Assembly: GCA_947626215.1 (NCBI GenBank)
Contig: CANQRJ010000074.1
Coordinates: 1 to 7,017, forward strand
Length of the DNA stretch: 7,017 bases
Direction of reading: 5' to 3'
DNA from: an uncultured Bacilli bacterium
Lineage (GTDB): Bacteria > Bacillota_I > Bacilli_A > RF39 > UBA660
The notes under the pieces are model-generated. The model was not told the DNA's origin and ran no database searches. It saw only the letters and a program-made list of their open reading frames with translations. Position numbers and translations under genes: made by a program. The first letter of the stretch is position 1. Each line of letters begins with the position of its first letter. Positions 1 to 6,663 of this stretch are shown in pieces.

Positions 1-272
1 TTTTGATTATTAGTACTTGTGTTATCCTGATTATTTACAGTATTAGGTACAGGGTTATATAGTTTAGGTTCAGAAGCTGGTTGTTTACTAGCTAGTTCTG
101 GATGATATACTCCCGTATATGTCTTTTTTGGTGCGGGTGGAATCGGATTATCTTTTTTAACTTGATTGGCTTGTCCACCGGTTAGTTCTACTTTAGTACC
201 AAAAATATCAGTTGGTGTAGTTTGTCCATTAGTTTGTCCACTCATGTTATTGTTGTCATTTGTATTATTCAT
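1..272 (-). CDS. Hypothetical Asn/Gln/Thr/Pro-rich protein, N-terminal 90 residues (3' end beyond window)
   Basis: An open frame starts at ATG 272-270 and runs without a stop to the window edge. The start is supported by a good Shine-Dalgarno (AGAGG, 284-280) seven bases upstream. The visible peptide begins MNNTNDNNNMSGQ and is dominated by N, Q, T, P, K and G. It has a short GQTNGQT duplication and a proline/lysine stretch (PIPPAPKK, about residues 49-56). No signal peptide, transmembrane helix or catalytic motif is visible in these 90 residues, and the composition predicts a disordered segment. It could be the flexible head of a larger cytosolic, membrane or surface protein whose folded part lies outside. 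It is separated from res by a terminator and 198 bases, so it is probably a separate transcription unit. I do not recognise the family and assign no function. That it is a real coding start is fairly likely. Confidence 0.6.
   Translation of the reverse strand, partial: MNNTNDNNNMSGQTNGQTTPTDIFGTKVELTGGQANQVKKDNPIPPAPKKTYTGVYHPELASKQPASEPKLYNPVPNTVNNQDNTSTNNQ
218..241 (-). repeat. 12-bp tandem duplication inside the hypothetical gene
   Basis: Two adjacent 12-base units (218-229 and 230-241) match at 11 of 12 positions and encode the repeated Gly-Gln-Thr of GQTNGQT. This is an in-frame duplication in low-complexity coding sequence, so copy-number change would add or remove four residues without breaking the frame. 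Confidence 0.6.
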
Positions 273-276
273 TTAA

Positions 277-284
277 TCACCTCT
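277..284 (-). promoter_or_regulatory. Ribosome binding site of the hypothetical gene
   Basis: AGAGGTGA on the minus strand, with the AGAGG core seven bases before ATG 272-270. This is the main argument that the low-complexity frame is translated from this ATG. Confidence 0.6.
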
Positions 285-362
285 ATTTTAAAAATAACAT
301 AAATCACTATAGAGTACAAGGAAAAAGAAAAATACTATAGTCAACTTTTGTATATAACAATA

Positions 363-380
363 GTTATATCTTATTTTATA
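363..380 (-). promoter_or_regulatory. Weak candidate promoter region for the hypothetical gene
   Basis: The gap between the res terminator and the next start (273-444) must hold a promoter if the downstream gene is transcribed separately. On the minus strand two -10-like hexamers are present, TATAAA (380-375) and TATAAC (368-363). Neither has a TG extension, and TTGTTT-like -35 candidates sit at poor spacing (about 14-15 bases from the first). The sequence is so AT-rich that such matches arise by chance, so the exact site is a guess. Confidence 0.2.
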
Positions 381-444
381 ATGAACAAAAGACAAAACAA
401 ATTTTAATTTACCTTAATTCACAGTAAGAATTTTCTAATTATAG

Positions 445-472
445 AAAAAAGTCTAAGTAAGTTAGACTTTTT
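445..472 (-). terminator. Rho-independent terminator after res
   Basis: On the minus strand a perfect inverted repeat has arms at 472-462 and 456-446 and a five-base loop (457-461). The core stem is GTCTAA/TTAGAC, followed by six T (450-445). An A-tract precedes the core, so the structure is nearly symmetrical and could also stop transcription arriving from the plus strand. It begins inside the res stop codon (TAA 473-471), so there is no 3' spacer. Low stem GC makes it a modest terminator, but the layout is classical. Confidence 0.8.
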
Positions 473-3134
473 ATTCACAAACAAATTGTTCGCATAAATG
501 TTTAAAAGTAGAATTTTCAGATATCTTACTTGAAGGAATCAAAACATAACTCCATTTTTTTAATCTATTACCATCTGCCCAATTGGAAACTAGCTTACAA
601 TAAGAAATAGCCCGTTCCTTTTTCGCAAGAACATCAGCATTTCCTAAATCTTTATCGGCCTTAACTTCAACCAAAAAAACTTTTGAATACGTTTCTACTA
701 CAAAATCAGGTATATATCTTTTTACACTATTTTTTTCACTATTATAAGTAATATTAAACTCATTATCACTTGGTCTTAACCATGTCTTTATATAGTCAGT
801 TTCTCTTTCAAGTAATCTAGCCAATATCAATTCAGGACCACTATCAAATTTTGCTGATGAAAAAACACCTACTTTAATTCCATTAAACAATATCGAAGTA
901 ATCTTTCCATCTTTATCAGATTCATATTTATCAAAAATATTTTTAATACTCGTATAATTATAATTTGGTTTAATATTTGTTTGCCTATCAGTAAATACTT
1001 TTTCTTTAATTAAACCTTCATTTCTAACGAAATGCTTTAACATTTGAGAATATATTTCACTGGCTATTTCATATTTATACATCATTATAATGTTTTTCAT
1101 CCCTTCAGTTCCATATTTGTCAGACAAAAAACTTGTTAATGAATTAATTAACTTAAATAACAACTCGCTATTCGTTTCATAATCTATTTCAGATTTTTTT
1201 CTTAATTCCTCTACTATAGTTTTATTAGGATTTATAGCATCAAAATTAATATAACCAGCATCCAATAATTCTTGATCAGATGCATCAAGTAAATTTCTGA
1301 TTAATATTTCATTATCGGTAGGTTTTTGATTAAATTTGGTCAAATCTAAATCAAAATCTTCAAAATAATATTCTCCTTCTTCGCGCTCAGTTTTAATTTT
1401 AGGAATTAAAATGCATTTTTCTACCATCTTTTCATTAGTTTCTTCTACATTTTTATTAATCCAATCTTCAAGCGGATTTTTGTTAGCTTCATAAATTGCA
1501 CCAAAATCAACATTCTCTTTTAGTTTTGTTTCAACTGATTTCTTTATTTGTTCTTTGCCTTTAGCGTTCATTTTACCATTATGATTAAAAGTATAGTCTT
1601 CTACTTCTTCAGTGAAAACTTCAATCACTTTATTCACAAAAGCATATTTTTTATTGGTATCCTGTTCAACTAAAAGATTTTTTAATTCATCATCTGTCGG
1701 ATTTTCAATTGACAGCTGAGTAGACGTCTCTTTTTGTTTTTCAATGTCTTCAACTTTAATCACATTACCGGCATTGAAAATTGAATTTCCTTTTTGCGCT
1801 TCTTCTATTATTTCATTAAATTTATCATGTGCGGTAAGCATGACAGAATCAATTTCCTTGTCACCTGTTCTCTCTCCATATGGTAGTCTTAATCCCCTGC
1901 CAACCATTTGTTCTCTTAAAATTTTTGACGTTGCCGTTCTTAAAGGAACGATTGTATATAAATTATTGACATCCCATCCTTCCTTAAGCATATTAACATG
2001 AATAACTATTTCTACTGAATTACCCGCTAGCTCAACTTCTAATAGCTGTTTAGTATTATATTCTGATTCAGTACCCTTTTGTTGTGAATTTATCACAATT
2101 GTTTTATTTTTATAGAAACCATTTTCAAAATCTTCAGATTTAACGTAATCTTCTATTTTTCTGGCATGATTTATATCTTTACACACAACCATCATAAACG
2201 GTTTTACAAGCCTTTTCTTATTAAAATGTGAATAATTTTTTAACTTTTCTTTAATCATTTTATGACATGTTATGCCGTCATTTAACATCAATTTATCTAA
2301 TTCTTCATTGCCAAATTTATAACAGTCTACATCAGTCCTTGTTACCGCAAATGGCACCCTTGTATACCCATCCTTTATAGCTTCGGAAAGTGGATATTCA
2401 AAAACTACATTTTTGAATGGTATTTGTTTGTTACCCTTATTTACTAACGGAGTTGCGGTTAATTCAAGTCCTAAAACCGGTTTCAATTCATTTATAGATT
2501 CCATACCTTTATCTGCTCTATAATGGTGTGATTCATCCATGATTACAACTAAATCTTTCATTTTTGATAATTTTTCATAAAATGACATACCCATAAATTC
2601 ATTGTAAGCTTTCATTTTAGTGTTTTCTTTATCGAATTTACTTATATTATAAACATATATTGACACATCGGATTCAAATAATGAAATATTTCTATTCCTA
2701 TAATCATCATCGGTAACCAGTTTAGGTGGATTTTGAAAACATCCTAAACCTTTAAAAACATATTTACTACTTTCTGGATATCCTAAATCAACTTTTAATT
2801 TTTCATAAATTGTAGTACTAGGAGCTACAACAAAAAAATTTTTTATTCCATAATTTGTATATAAATAAGCAATAAAAGCCCCCATCAATCTTGTCTTACC
2901 AACACCCGTAGCCAATGCAAAAGTTAAAGAAATAAATTTTCTTTCATAATCAGTACATATCGGATATTCACTATTGATTATCTTTAAAGATTCTTCTAAA
3001 TTTTGATGTTCAAAAAGATTGGTTTTTCTAATAATATTATCTAATATTTTTAACGATTCTAACTGAGGTTTTCTTAAAGACATCATACCGGAAATATTTT
3101 CAGTAGTATATTCAAGAAACTTCAAATTTTCCAT
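471..3134 (-). CDS. res: Type III restriction enzyme, Res subunit (helicase/endonuclease)
   Basis: This is the restriction subunit of a type III system. With Mod it translocates or diffuses on DNA using ATP and cleaves unmethylated target DNA. The 887 residues carry a full superfamily 2 helicase core: Walker A ATGVGKT (75-81), DExH-type motif II DESHHY (200-205), motif III LTATP (225-229), a motif V-like EGWDV stretch (about 385-389) and motif VI QMVGRGLRLP (409-418). A C-terminal PD-(D/E)XK nuclease follows, with E768 (SGPE), D810 (IPDF) and E823/K825 (LVEVKAD). All key residues are present and there is no frameshift, so it looks functional. The length is slightly short of the roughly 900-1000 usual for Res. 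The ATG overlaps the mod stop by one base (TAATG) and has a strong SD, implying coupled translation from one transcript. The best alternative, a standalone helicase-nuclease, is unlikely beside mod. Confidence 0.95.
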   Translation of the reverse strand: MENLKFLEYTTENISGMMSLRKPQLESLKILDNIIRKTNLFEHQNLEESLKIINSEYPICTDYERKFISLTFALATGVGKTRLMGAFIAYLYTNYGIKNFFVVAPSTTIYEKLKVDLGYPESSKYVFKGLGCFQNPPKLVTDDDYRNRNISLFESDVSIYVYNISKFDKENTKMKAYNEFMGMSFYEKLSKMKDLVVIMDESHHYRADKGMESINELKPVLGLELTATPLVNKGNKQIPFKNVVFEYPLSEAIKDGYTRVPFAVTRTDVDCYKFGNEELDKLMLNDGITCHKMIKEKLKNYSHFNKKRLVKPFMMVVCKDINHARKIEDYVKSEDFENGFYKNKTIVINSQQKGTESEYNTKQLLEVELAGNSVEIVIHVNMLKEGWDVNNLYTIVPLRTATSKILREQMVGRGLRLPYGERTGDKEIDSVMLTAHDKFNEIIEEAQKGNSIFNAGNVIKVEDIEKQKETSTQLSIENPTDDELKNLLVEQDTNKKYAFVNKVIEVFTEEVEDYTFNHNGKMNAKGKEQIKKSVETKLKENVDFGAIYEANKNPLEDWINKNVEETNEKMVEKCILIPKIKTEREEGEYYFEDFDLDLTKFNQKPTDNEILIRNLLDASDQELLDAGYINFDAINPNKTIVEELRKKSEIDYETNSELLFKLINSLTSFLSDKYGTEGMKNIIMMYKYEIASEIYSQMLKHFVRNEGLIKEKVFTDRQTNIKPNYNYTSIKNIFDKYESDKDGKITSILFNGIKVGVFSSAKFDSGPELILARLLERETDYIKTWLRPSDNEFNITYNSEKNSVKRYIPDFVVETYSKVFLVEVKADKDLGNADVLAKKERAISYCKLVSNWADGNRLKKWSYVLIPSSKISENSTFKHLCEQFVCE

Positions 3135-4705
3135 TACTCTTCCTCCTCATCATATTCAGGTAGTTCAATTATGTTTAAATCATAGTTGTCTACTCCAAAT
3201 TGGCATTTATCTAAAAGCATTTCCGGTATTTTCGTTATTTTTATGTTTTTATATTTTTTTTCACTTCGTTTATCATATGCGGTACAAGCAATTACTAAGT
3301 ATTCATTACTTTTCATAGATTTGGCAATTCCATCTAAAACTGCTTCATCGACAAATTTAGTAGTTACATATAAATAGCTGTTTTCAGAGCCTACAGATTG
3401 TTTCCAAAATTCTACATTAGAAGGATTGTATTCAAATCCTTCATGAAGCGCTACGGCTGCCGCTAACATCTCAGGACTATATTTAGAATTAATTACAGGC
3501 TCGCCAAATTTATCCTCATTAATAAGTGTTGGAGCTAATTCATAAAATTTATAACCACTACCACCAGTCCAATTGTTTTCTTTGCTTATTCCACCTTGTT
3601 CGCCATCAATTACTTTATCTAAGCGCATTTTACAATAAGTATAACAATGGTCGCCTAATTCTATACCTATCCAATTTCTTTTCATTTTCATAGCTACAGC
3701 GGCTGTTGTTCCACTGCCTAAAAACGAATCTAAAACCAAATCACCTTCTTTAGTAAACATTCGCAATATTTCTTGTATCAATATCTCTGGTTTTGGAGTT
3801 GGAAATCCTTCCCTAGGAAATCCAAGAGTATATAATTCATCTTTGGCATTTTTCAAAGATCCATGATTTAATAATAAATTTTTATATAATTTAGTATTTT
3901 CTTCTTTTTCATATTCTTTAACATAGACTCTATTATTTTTAAATACTAACATACCCTCAGCATTTAATTTATCTATACGCTCTTTACCATATGTCCAACG
4001 CTTACCTTTGGGTGGTAAATATTTTTTACCAGTAGCATAGTCAGTAATTTCAAATTTCATTGTTTCTCTTTTATAATCACCACTATCAGTTTTTAAAAAA
4101 AGACTCAAATTATAGTTACCTTTTTCATCGCTAAATTTGTATTTTTTTTCAAATACTTCCTTATTAATTGTGGCTTTAGTTTTATCTTTAGCATACACAA
4201 ATATTGATTCTGTTATTGTTCCTATAGTAACTGCTGTATTACTAGCATTACCCTTTTTCTTCCAAATTAAATTAGTAATATAGTTTTTTCTACCAAAAAC
4301 TTCATCCATTAATAATTGCAAATAACCTGTTTCTGGAGATTGATTAGTTCTTGAATTAGGCGAATGATCAATTTGAACACATATAACACCTTTTTCATTT
4401 AACAATATTCTAAGTAAATTTAATCGTTCAAACATTAAATTTAACCATATAGAATGTTCTATACCATCGTCATATACATCAAAAGCATTACCAGTATTAT
4501 ATGGTGGATCTATATAGATACAATCTATTTTTCCAGCATAATCTTTTTCTAAAGCCTTTAAAGCTAATAAATTATCACCATGTATTAAAATGTTCTGGCT
4601 TTCACTATCACCATAATTTTTGTCTTTTTGTTCAATTAAAATTCTTGGTTCTATTTCTTTATTATCATATTTTCCTAACCACATTAATTCTAATTTATTT
4701 TTCAT
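3134..4705 (-). CDS. mod: Type III DNA-methyltransferase, Mod subunit (N6-adenine, beta class)
   Basis: This subunit recognises the system's asymmetric site and transfers a methyl group from S-adenosylmethionine to adenine. It protects host DNA and supplies sequence specificity to Res. The 523 residues show the beta-class order: catalytic motif IV DPPY (66-69) within IYIDPPYNTG, a variable target-recognition region (about 150-295), then motif X-like KPEILIQEIL (305-314) and SAM-binding motif I FLGSG (328-332). The C-terminal part (about 380-523) resembles the Res-contacting end of Mod homologues. The protein ends in an acidic tail, YDEEEE. The ATG has a good SD (AAAGG, seven bases away) and an extended -10 promoter about 40 bases upstream. 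The recognition sequence cannot be read from the protein. I see no tetra- or pentanucleotide repeat of the kind that makes some mod genes phase-variable, only one A8 tract at codons 186-188. Confidence 0.95.
   Translation of the reverse strand: MKNKLELMWLGKYDNKEIEPRILIEQKDKNYGDSESQNILIHGDNLLALKALEKDYAGKIDCIYIDPPYNTGNAFDVYDDGIEHSIWLNLMFERLNLLRILLNEKGVICVQIDHSPNSRTNQSPETGYLQLLMDEVFGRKNYITNLIWKKKGNASNTAVTIGTITESIFVYAKDKTKATINKEVFEKKYKFSDEKGNYNLSLFLKTDSGDYKRETMKFEITDYATGKKYLPPKGKRWTYGKERIDKLNAEGMLVFKNNRVYVKEYEKEENTKLYKNLLLNHGSLKNAKDELYTLGFPREGFPTPKPEILIQEILRMFTKEGDLVLDSFLGSGTTAAVAMKMKRNWIGIELGDHCYTYCKMRLDKVIDGEQGGISKENNWTGGSGYKFYELAPTLINEDKFGEPVINSKYSPEMLAAAVALHEGFEYNPSNVEFWKQSVGSENSYLYVTTKFVDEAVLDGIAKSMKSNEYLVIACTAYDKRSEKKYKNIKITKIPEMLLDKCQFGVDNYDLNIIELPEYDEEEE
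3142..3147 (-). promoter_or_regulatory. Ribosome binding site of res, inside the end of mod
   Basis: A perfect AGGAGG lies seven bases before the res ATG (3134-3132). It is read by mod as part of the Asp/Glu codons of its acidic tail. With the 1-nt TAATG overlap this allows both coupled and independent initiation of res. Confidence 0.8.
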
Positions 4706-4709
4706 ATTA

Positions 4710-4717
4710 CCACCTTT
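4710..4717 (-). promoter_or_regulatory. Ribosome binding site of mod
   Basis: AAAGGTGG on the minus strand. The AAAGG core ends seven bases before ATG 4705-4703, which fixes this ATG as the start. Confidence 0.75.
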
Positions 4718-4738
4718 ACTGTTTAAATCACTACCTCA

Positions 4739-4756
4739 ATCAACATTATATCATAA
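4739..4756 (-). repeat. Direct repeat copy 1, covering the mod -10 element
   Basis: Plus-strand ATCAACATTATATCATAA. The second copy at 4818-4833 is identical except that it lacks two bases (AT) in the middle. This copy contains the extended -10 of mod, so the repeat is either a duplicated promoter or a pair of operator half-sites. Confidence 0.45.
4745..4753 (-). promoter_or_regulatory. Extended -10 promoter of the mod-res operon
   Basis: On the minus strand TGATATAAT (4753-4745) combines a perfect TATAAT with a TG one base upstream, the classic extended -10. No convincing TTGACA-like -35 lies 16-18 bases upstream, only A-rich sequence, as is common for extended -10 promoters. Transcription would start near 4738, giving a 5' leader of about 33 bases before mod. 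A hairpin just upstream separates it from the nuclease gene, so mod-res is probably its own transcription unit. Confidence 0.6.
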
Positions 4757-4817
4757 AAATACCCTTTTTTGTTTTAAACTGAATTTAATATTTTAAAAAA
4801 CAACTAATAATTTTATT

Positions 4818-4833
4818 ATCAACTATATCATAA
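4818..4833 (-). repeat. Direct repeat copy 2, possible second promoter or operator
   Basis: Plus-strand ATCAACTATATCATAA repeats the sequence over the mod -10, less two bases. On the minus strand it reads TGATATAGT (4830-4822), itself a fair extended -10 (TATAGT). It could be an upstream second promoter of mod-res, a regulator site or a decayed duplication. Sequence alone does not decide. Confidence 0.35.
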
Positions 4834-4837
4834 GACC

Positions 4838-4881
4838 ATACAAAATAAAATGCGTAAATTAATACACACTTTATTTTACAT
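4838..4881 (-). terminator. Long hairpin terminator after the nuclease gene
   Basis: On the minus strand, arms 4881-4863 and 4856-4838 form a 19-pair stem (15 Watson-Crick pairs and four G-U wobbles) with a six-base TTAATT loop. The left arm starts at the last base of the nuclease stop codon. The descending arm is T-rich (ATTTTATTTT), but no clean T-tract follows, so termination may be partial and some readthrough into mod-res is possible. Wobble pairing makes the structure specific to minus-strand RNA. Confidence 0.6.
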
Positions 4882-6509
4882 TATTTTTCTGTTTTTATAT
4901 CCTTGCTACCTTTAAGTTTACTATTTTGTATTTTGGAAATATAATCCGCAATTTCTTTTTCATTTAAGTTATTGTATATAAAAATTTTTTTATTTTTGAC
5001 TTTTAAATATTGATAATATTCTCTATCATCATCTGCTAAATCACATTCTTCAACTAAAACTTTATGATTGTCATATTCTGGATTTAAATCTTTTTCTTCT
5101 AGTTTTTCTAATGTATCAATATCAGGATTATTGTTTAATATATATTCAACTGCTTCATATACAATATCATAATCAAAATATAGCTCATTATTTATTGTAT
5201 AAGTATATTCATCTTTTTTACAAAAGTACATTAATTGTTCCTTATTGCTTATCCCACTATTATAAATTACCAAAAATAATTGTTTAAACAACTTTTGGAC
5301 ATTATTTTTAAGATTATATTTTTCTTCAGCGACATCCAATAATAAATCTTCATATTGATTCCATAGCTCTTGTGCTAAAAAATTAAGACGCGGATTAATA
5401 GGAAGCTTTGAATTTGGAACATTATTATTGATATCAATTATGCCACTAAAACTATTCAAATAATCAACTATAACATTTTTATTATTGCATTCATTATTTT
5501 CATAACACTTCATATAAAAATCATCTAATAATTGTTGAAATGTAATAATAGTATAATTATCATTGTTAGAAAGCCACTGTCTTTCCGAATCAATACAAAT
5601 AAAGGCATATAGTTTTTTATCATCTTTAAATTTTTCTTCAATTAAATTATAATATTCGTTACATTGATGTATTCCATTTTCATATGATTCAACAGCTGAA
5701 AGAAATTTGACTTCTATTAATAAATGATATTTTTTACCATTTCGTTTAAAAGACACAAATATATCAGGTCTTTTATTTTTAGCTGTTGAGCCTTTCTTAA
5801 TTGTATATTGCGGGGTAACTTTAATATCACTTATTTGATCATTATCTTTTAATTTGATTTTATTAGAAAGTAATGATAAAAACATTCTTAATGTTTGTTC
5901 TTTTAAGCCATATATATTGTTCTCAGCCAATATATTGGCAAGAAAATTACTATGAACATCTTCATATCGATTTAAATTTGCTTGTTCAAACAAATTTGTT
6001 TTATTTACTTGATTAACAAACAAGGTCCATGCGGCATCTTTATATATATAATCTAATTTATTTTCTTTTTTCGGTTTTTCATTTAATCTAGTTTTTAAAG
6101 CTTTCTCATCCAATATCTTATTAGGATATGTGTTTCCTCTACAAAGAATTTTTTTACCAACATCAAAAATTTTACGTAAATCTTCGTCTTCTATTGGTTC
6201 AAATGTTTTTATGGTATTTGGGTCTACTAAAATAAATCCATTACTACTACCTTGGCCTTTAGTCCTAGGAGCAATATCTTTGAATTTAGCTAATCCATTG
6301 AAATCTGCGCAAGCAATTACAGCTTTATCATAATAAAATAAAATTTTCTTTATCTTATCAATTCTTTCCTTTTGTATACCATTTTTGGCAAAAAAATACA
6401 CCCCATGATTGTCTTTTAATTTTTTTTTAAAAAATTGTTCTTGTACCTCTGATCTTTCAATATTACGAAATTCTTTAGGGTTCATCGGAAAAATTACATA
6501 TTCATTCAT
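4881..6509 (-). CDS. PD-(D/E)XK nuclease family protein (PDDEXK_4-like) with possible EVE/PUA-like N-terminal domain
   Basis: This 542-residue protein is a probable DNA nuclease. The core follows the PDDEXK_4 pattern: NLFE (172-175) and E183 in EDVHSNFLANIL, then RPDIFV with D249, LLIEVKF with E266 and K268, and a later QCNEYY stretch with Q282. All expected catalytic positions are filled. The N-terminal ~120 residues are extra. They alternate short strands (VYFF, ILFYYDKAVIACADF, GFILVD, TIKTFEPI), reminiscent of EVE/PUA/ASCH-type domains that sense modified bases; this fold is my inference. The C-terminal ~170 residues are acidic and unassigned. I chose ATG 6509-6507 over an in-frame TTG at 6521 because GGAGG (6519-6515) lies just before it and overlaps the TTG. 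It sits directly behind the ATPase and small ORF, implying one operon. Target and cofactors are unknown. Confidence 0.75.
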   Translation of the reverse strand: MNEYVIFPMNPKEFRNIERSEVQEQFFKKKLKDNHGVYFFAKNGIQKERIDKIKKILFYYDKAVIACADFNGLAKFKDIAPRTKGQGSSNGFILVDPNTIKTFEPIEDEDLRKIFDVGKKILCRGNTYPNKILDEKALKTRLNEKPKKENKLDYIYKDAAWTLFVNQVNKTNLFEQANLNRYEDVHSNFLANILAENNIYGLKEQTLRMFLSLLSNKIKLKDNDQISDIKVTPQYTIKKGSTAKNKRPDIFVSFKRNGKKYHLLIEVKFLSAVESYENGIHQCNEYYNLIEEKFKDDKKLYAFICIDSERQWLSNNDNYTIITFQQLLDDFYMKCYENNECNNKNVIVDYLNSFSGIIDINNNVPNSKLPINPRLNFLAQELWNQYEDLLLDVAEEKYNLKNNVQKLFKQLFLVIYNSGISNKEQLMYFCKKDEYTYTINNELYFDYDIVYEAVEYILNNNPDIDTLEKLEEKDLNPEYDNHKVLVEECDLADDDREYYQYLKVKNKKIFIYNNLNEKEIADYISKIQNSKLKGSKDIKTEK

Positions 6510-6514
6510 TTTTA

Positions 6515-6519
6515 CCTCC
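6515..6519 (-). promoter_or_regulatory. Ribosome binding site of the nuclease gene
   Basis: GGAGG on the minus strand, five bases before ATG 6509-6507. It rules out the in-frame TTG at 6521-6519 as the start, because that codon would overlap the SD itself. Confidence 0.8.
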
Positions 6520-6524
6520 AACTT

Positions 6525-6662
6525 TCACAAATTATTATTTCCACTTTTTATTTTACTTTGATATTCTGGGTTTTTCATAAATATTTGTTTTCCCTTAATC
6601 AAATCATAATTATCAAACCACCATTTATAAATATATTTTTTATTGTCAATGTCTAAAATCAT
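6525..6662 (-). CDS. Small hypothetical protein, 45 residues
   Basis: An ORF opens at ATG 6662-6660, one base after the ATPase stop (TAAAATG), and ends at TGA 6527-6525, 15 bases before the nuclease ATG. The peptide starts MILDIDNKKYIYKWWF and is charged and aromatic (two Trp, several Tyr and Phe), more protein-like than random AT-rich sequence. No signal peptide or membrane helix is seen. The SD is weak (GAAGAA), so translation would depend on coupling to the ATPase. It fills the whole gap between two genes and lies in the same frame as the nuclease, separated by one TGA and an SD. It may be a small partner of the ATPase-nuclease pair, the remnant of a longer nuclease N-terminus, or a chance ORF. 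I do not recognise a family. Confidence 0.45.
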   Translation of the reverse strand: MILDIDNKKYIYKWWFDNYDLIKGKQIFMKNPEYQSKIKSGNNNL

Positions 6663-6663
6663 T

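Noticed and set aside
1744..2001. 85-codon plus-strand ORF inside res
   Set aside because: Antisense shadow of the conserved helicase motif V-VI region; no SD, and its composition follows from the res codons.
3186..3377. 63-codon plus-strand ORF inside mod
   Set aside because: Antisense shadow with no SD or recognisable motif.
4501..4782. 93-codon plus-strand ORF across the start of mod
   Set aside because: Antisense to the conserved DPPY region and the mod promoter; hydrophobic F/L/Y/H-rich translation typical of the reverse complement of AT-rich genes.
4754..4837. Possible small RNA or leader peptide between the nuclease gene and mod
   Set aside because: Only AT-rich sequence, short imperfect repeats and no ORF with an SD; apart from the direct repeat nothing structured stands out.
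5982..6011. KTNLFE..NL peptide shared by the nuclease (170-179) and Res (37-46), with about 24 of 30 bases alike
   Set aside because: NLFE before the E..HSN..A motif is usual for PDDEXK_4-type nucleases, and the Res copy lies in an unrelated helicase N-terminus; AT-rich codon choice inflates DNA similarity. Probably chance.
6130..6333. 67-codon plus-strand ORF inside the nuclease gene
   Set aside because: Antisense shadow of an intact, better supported gene.
6507..6521. TTG at 6521 as start of the nuclease (546 residues)
   Set aside because: The TTG overlaps the GGAGG Shine-Dalgarno that serves the ATG at 6509; the ATG start is correctly spaced.
6525..6527. TGA read as tryptophan (mycoplasma code), fusing the small ORF to the nuclease
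   Set aside because: The long genes here use TGG for Trp where checked and have no in-frame TGA, so the standard bacterial code applies; a dedicated SD and ATG follow the TGA.
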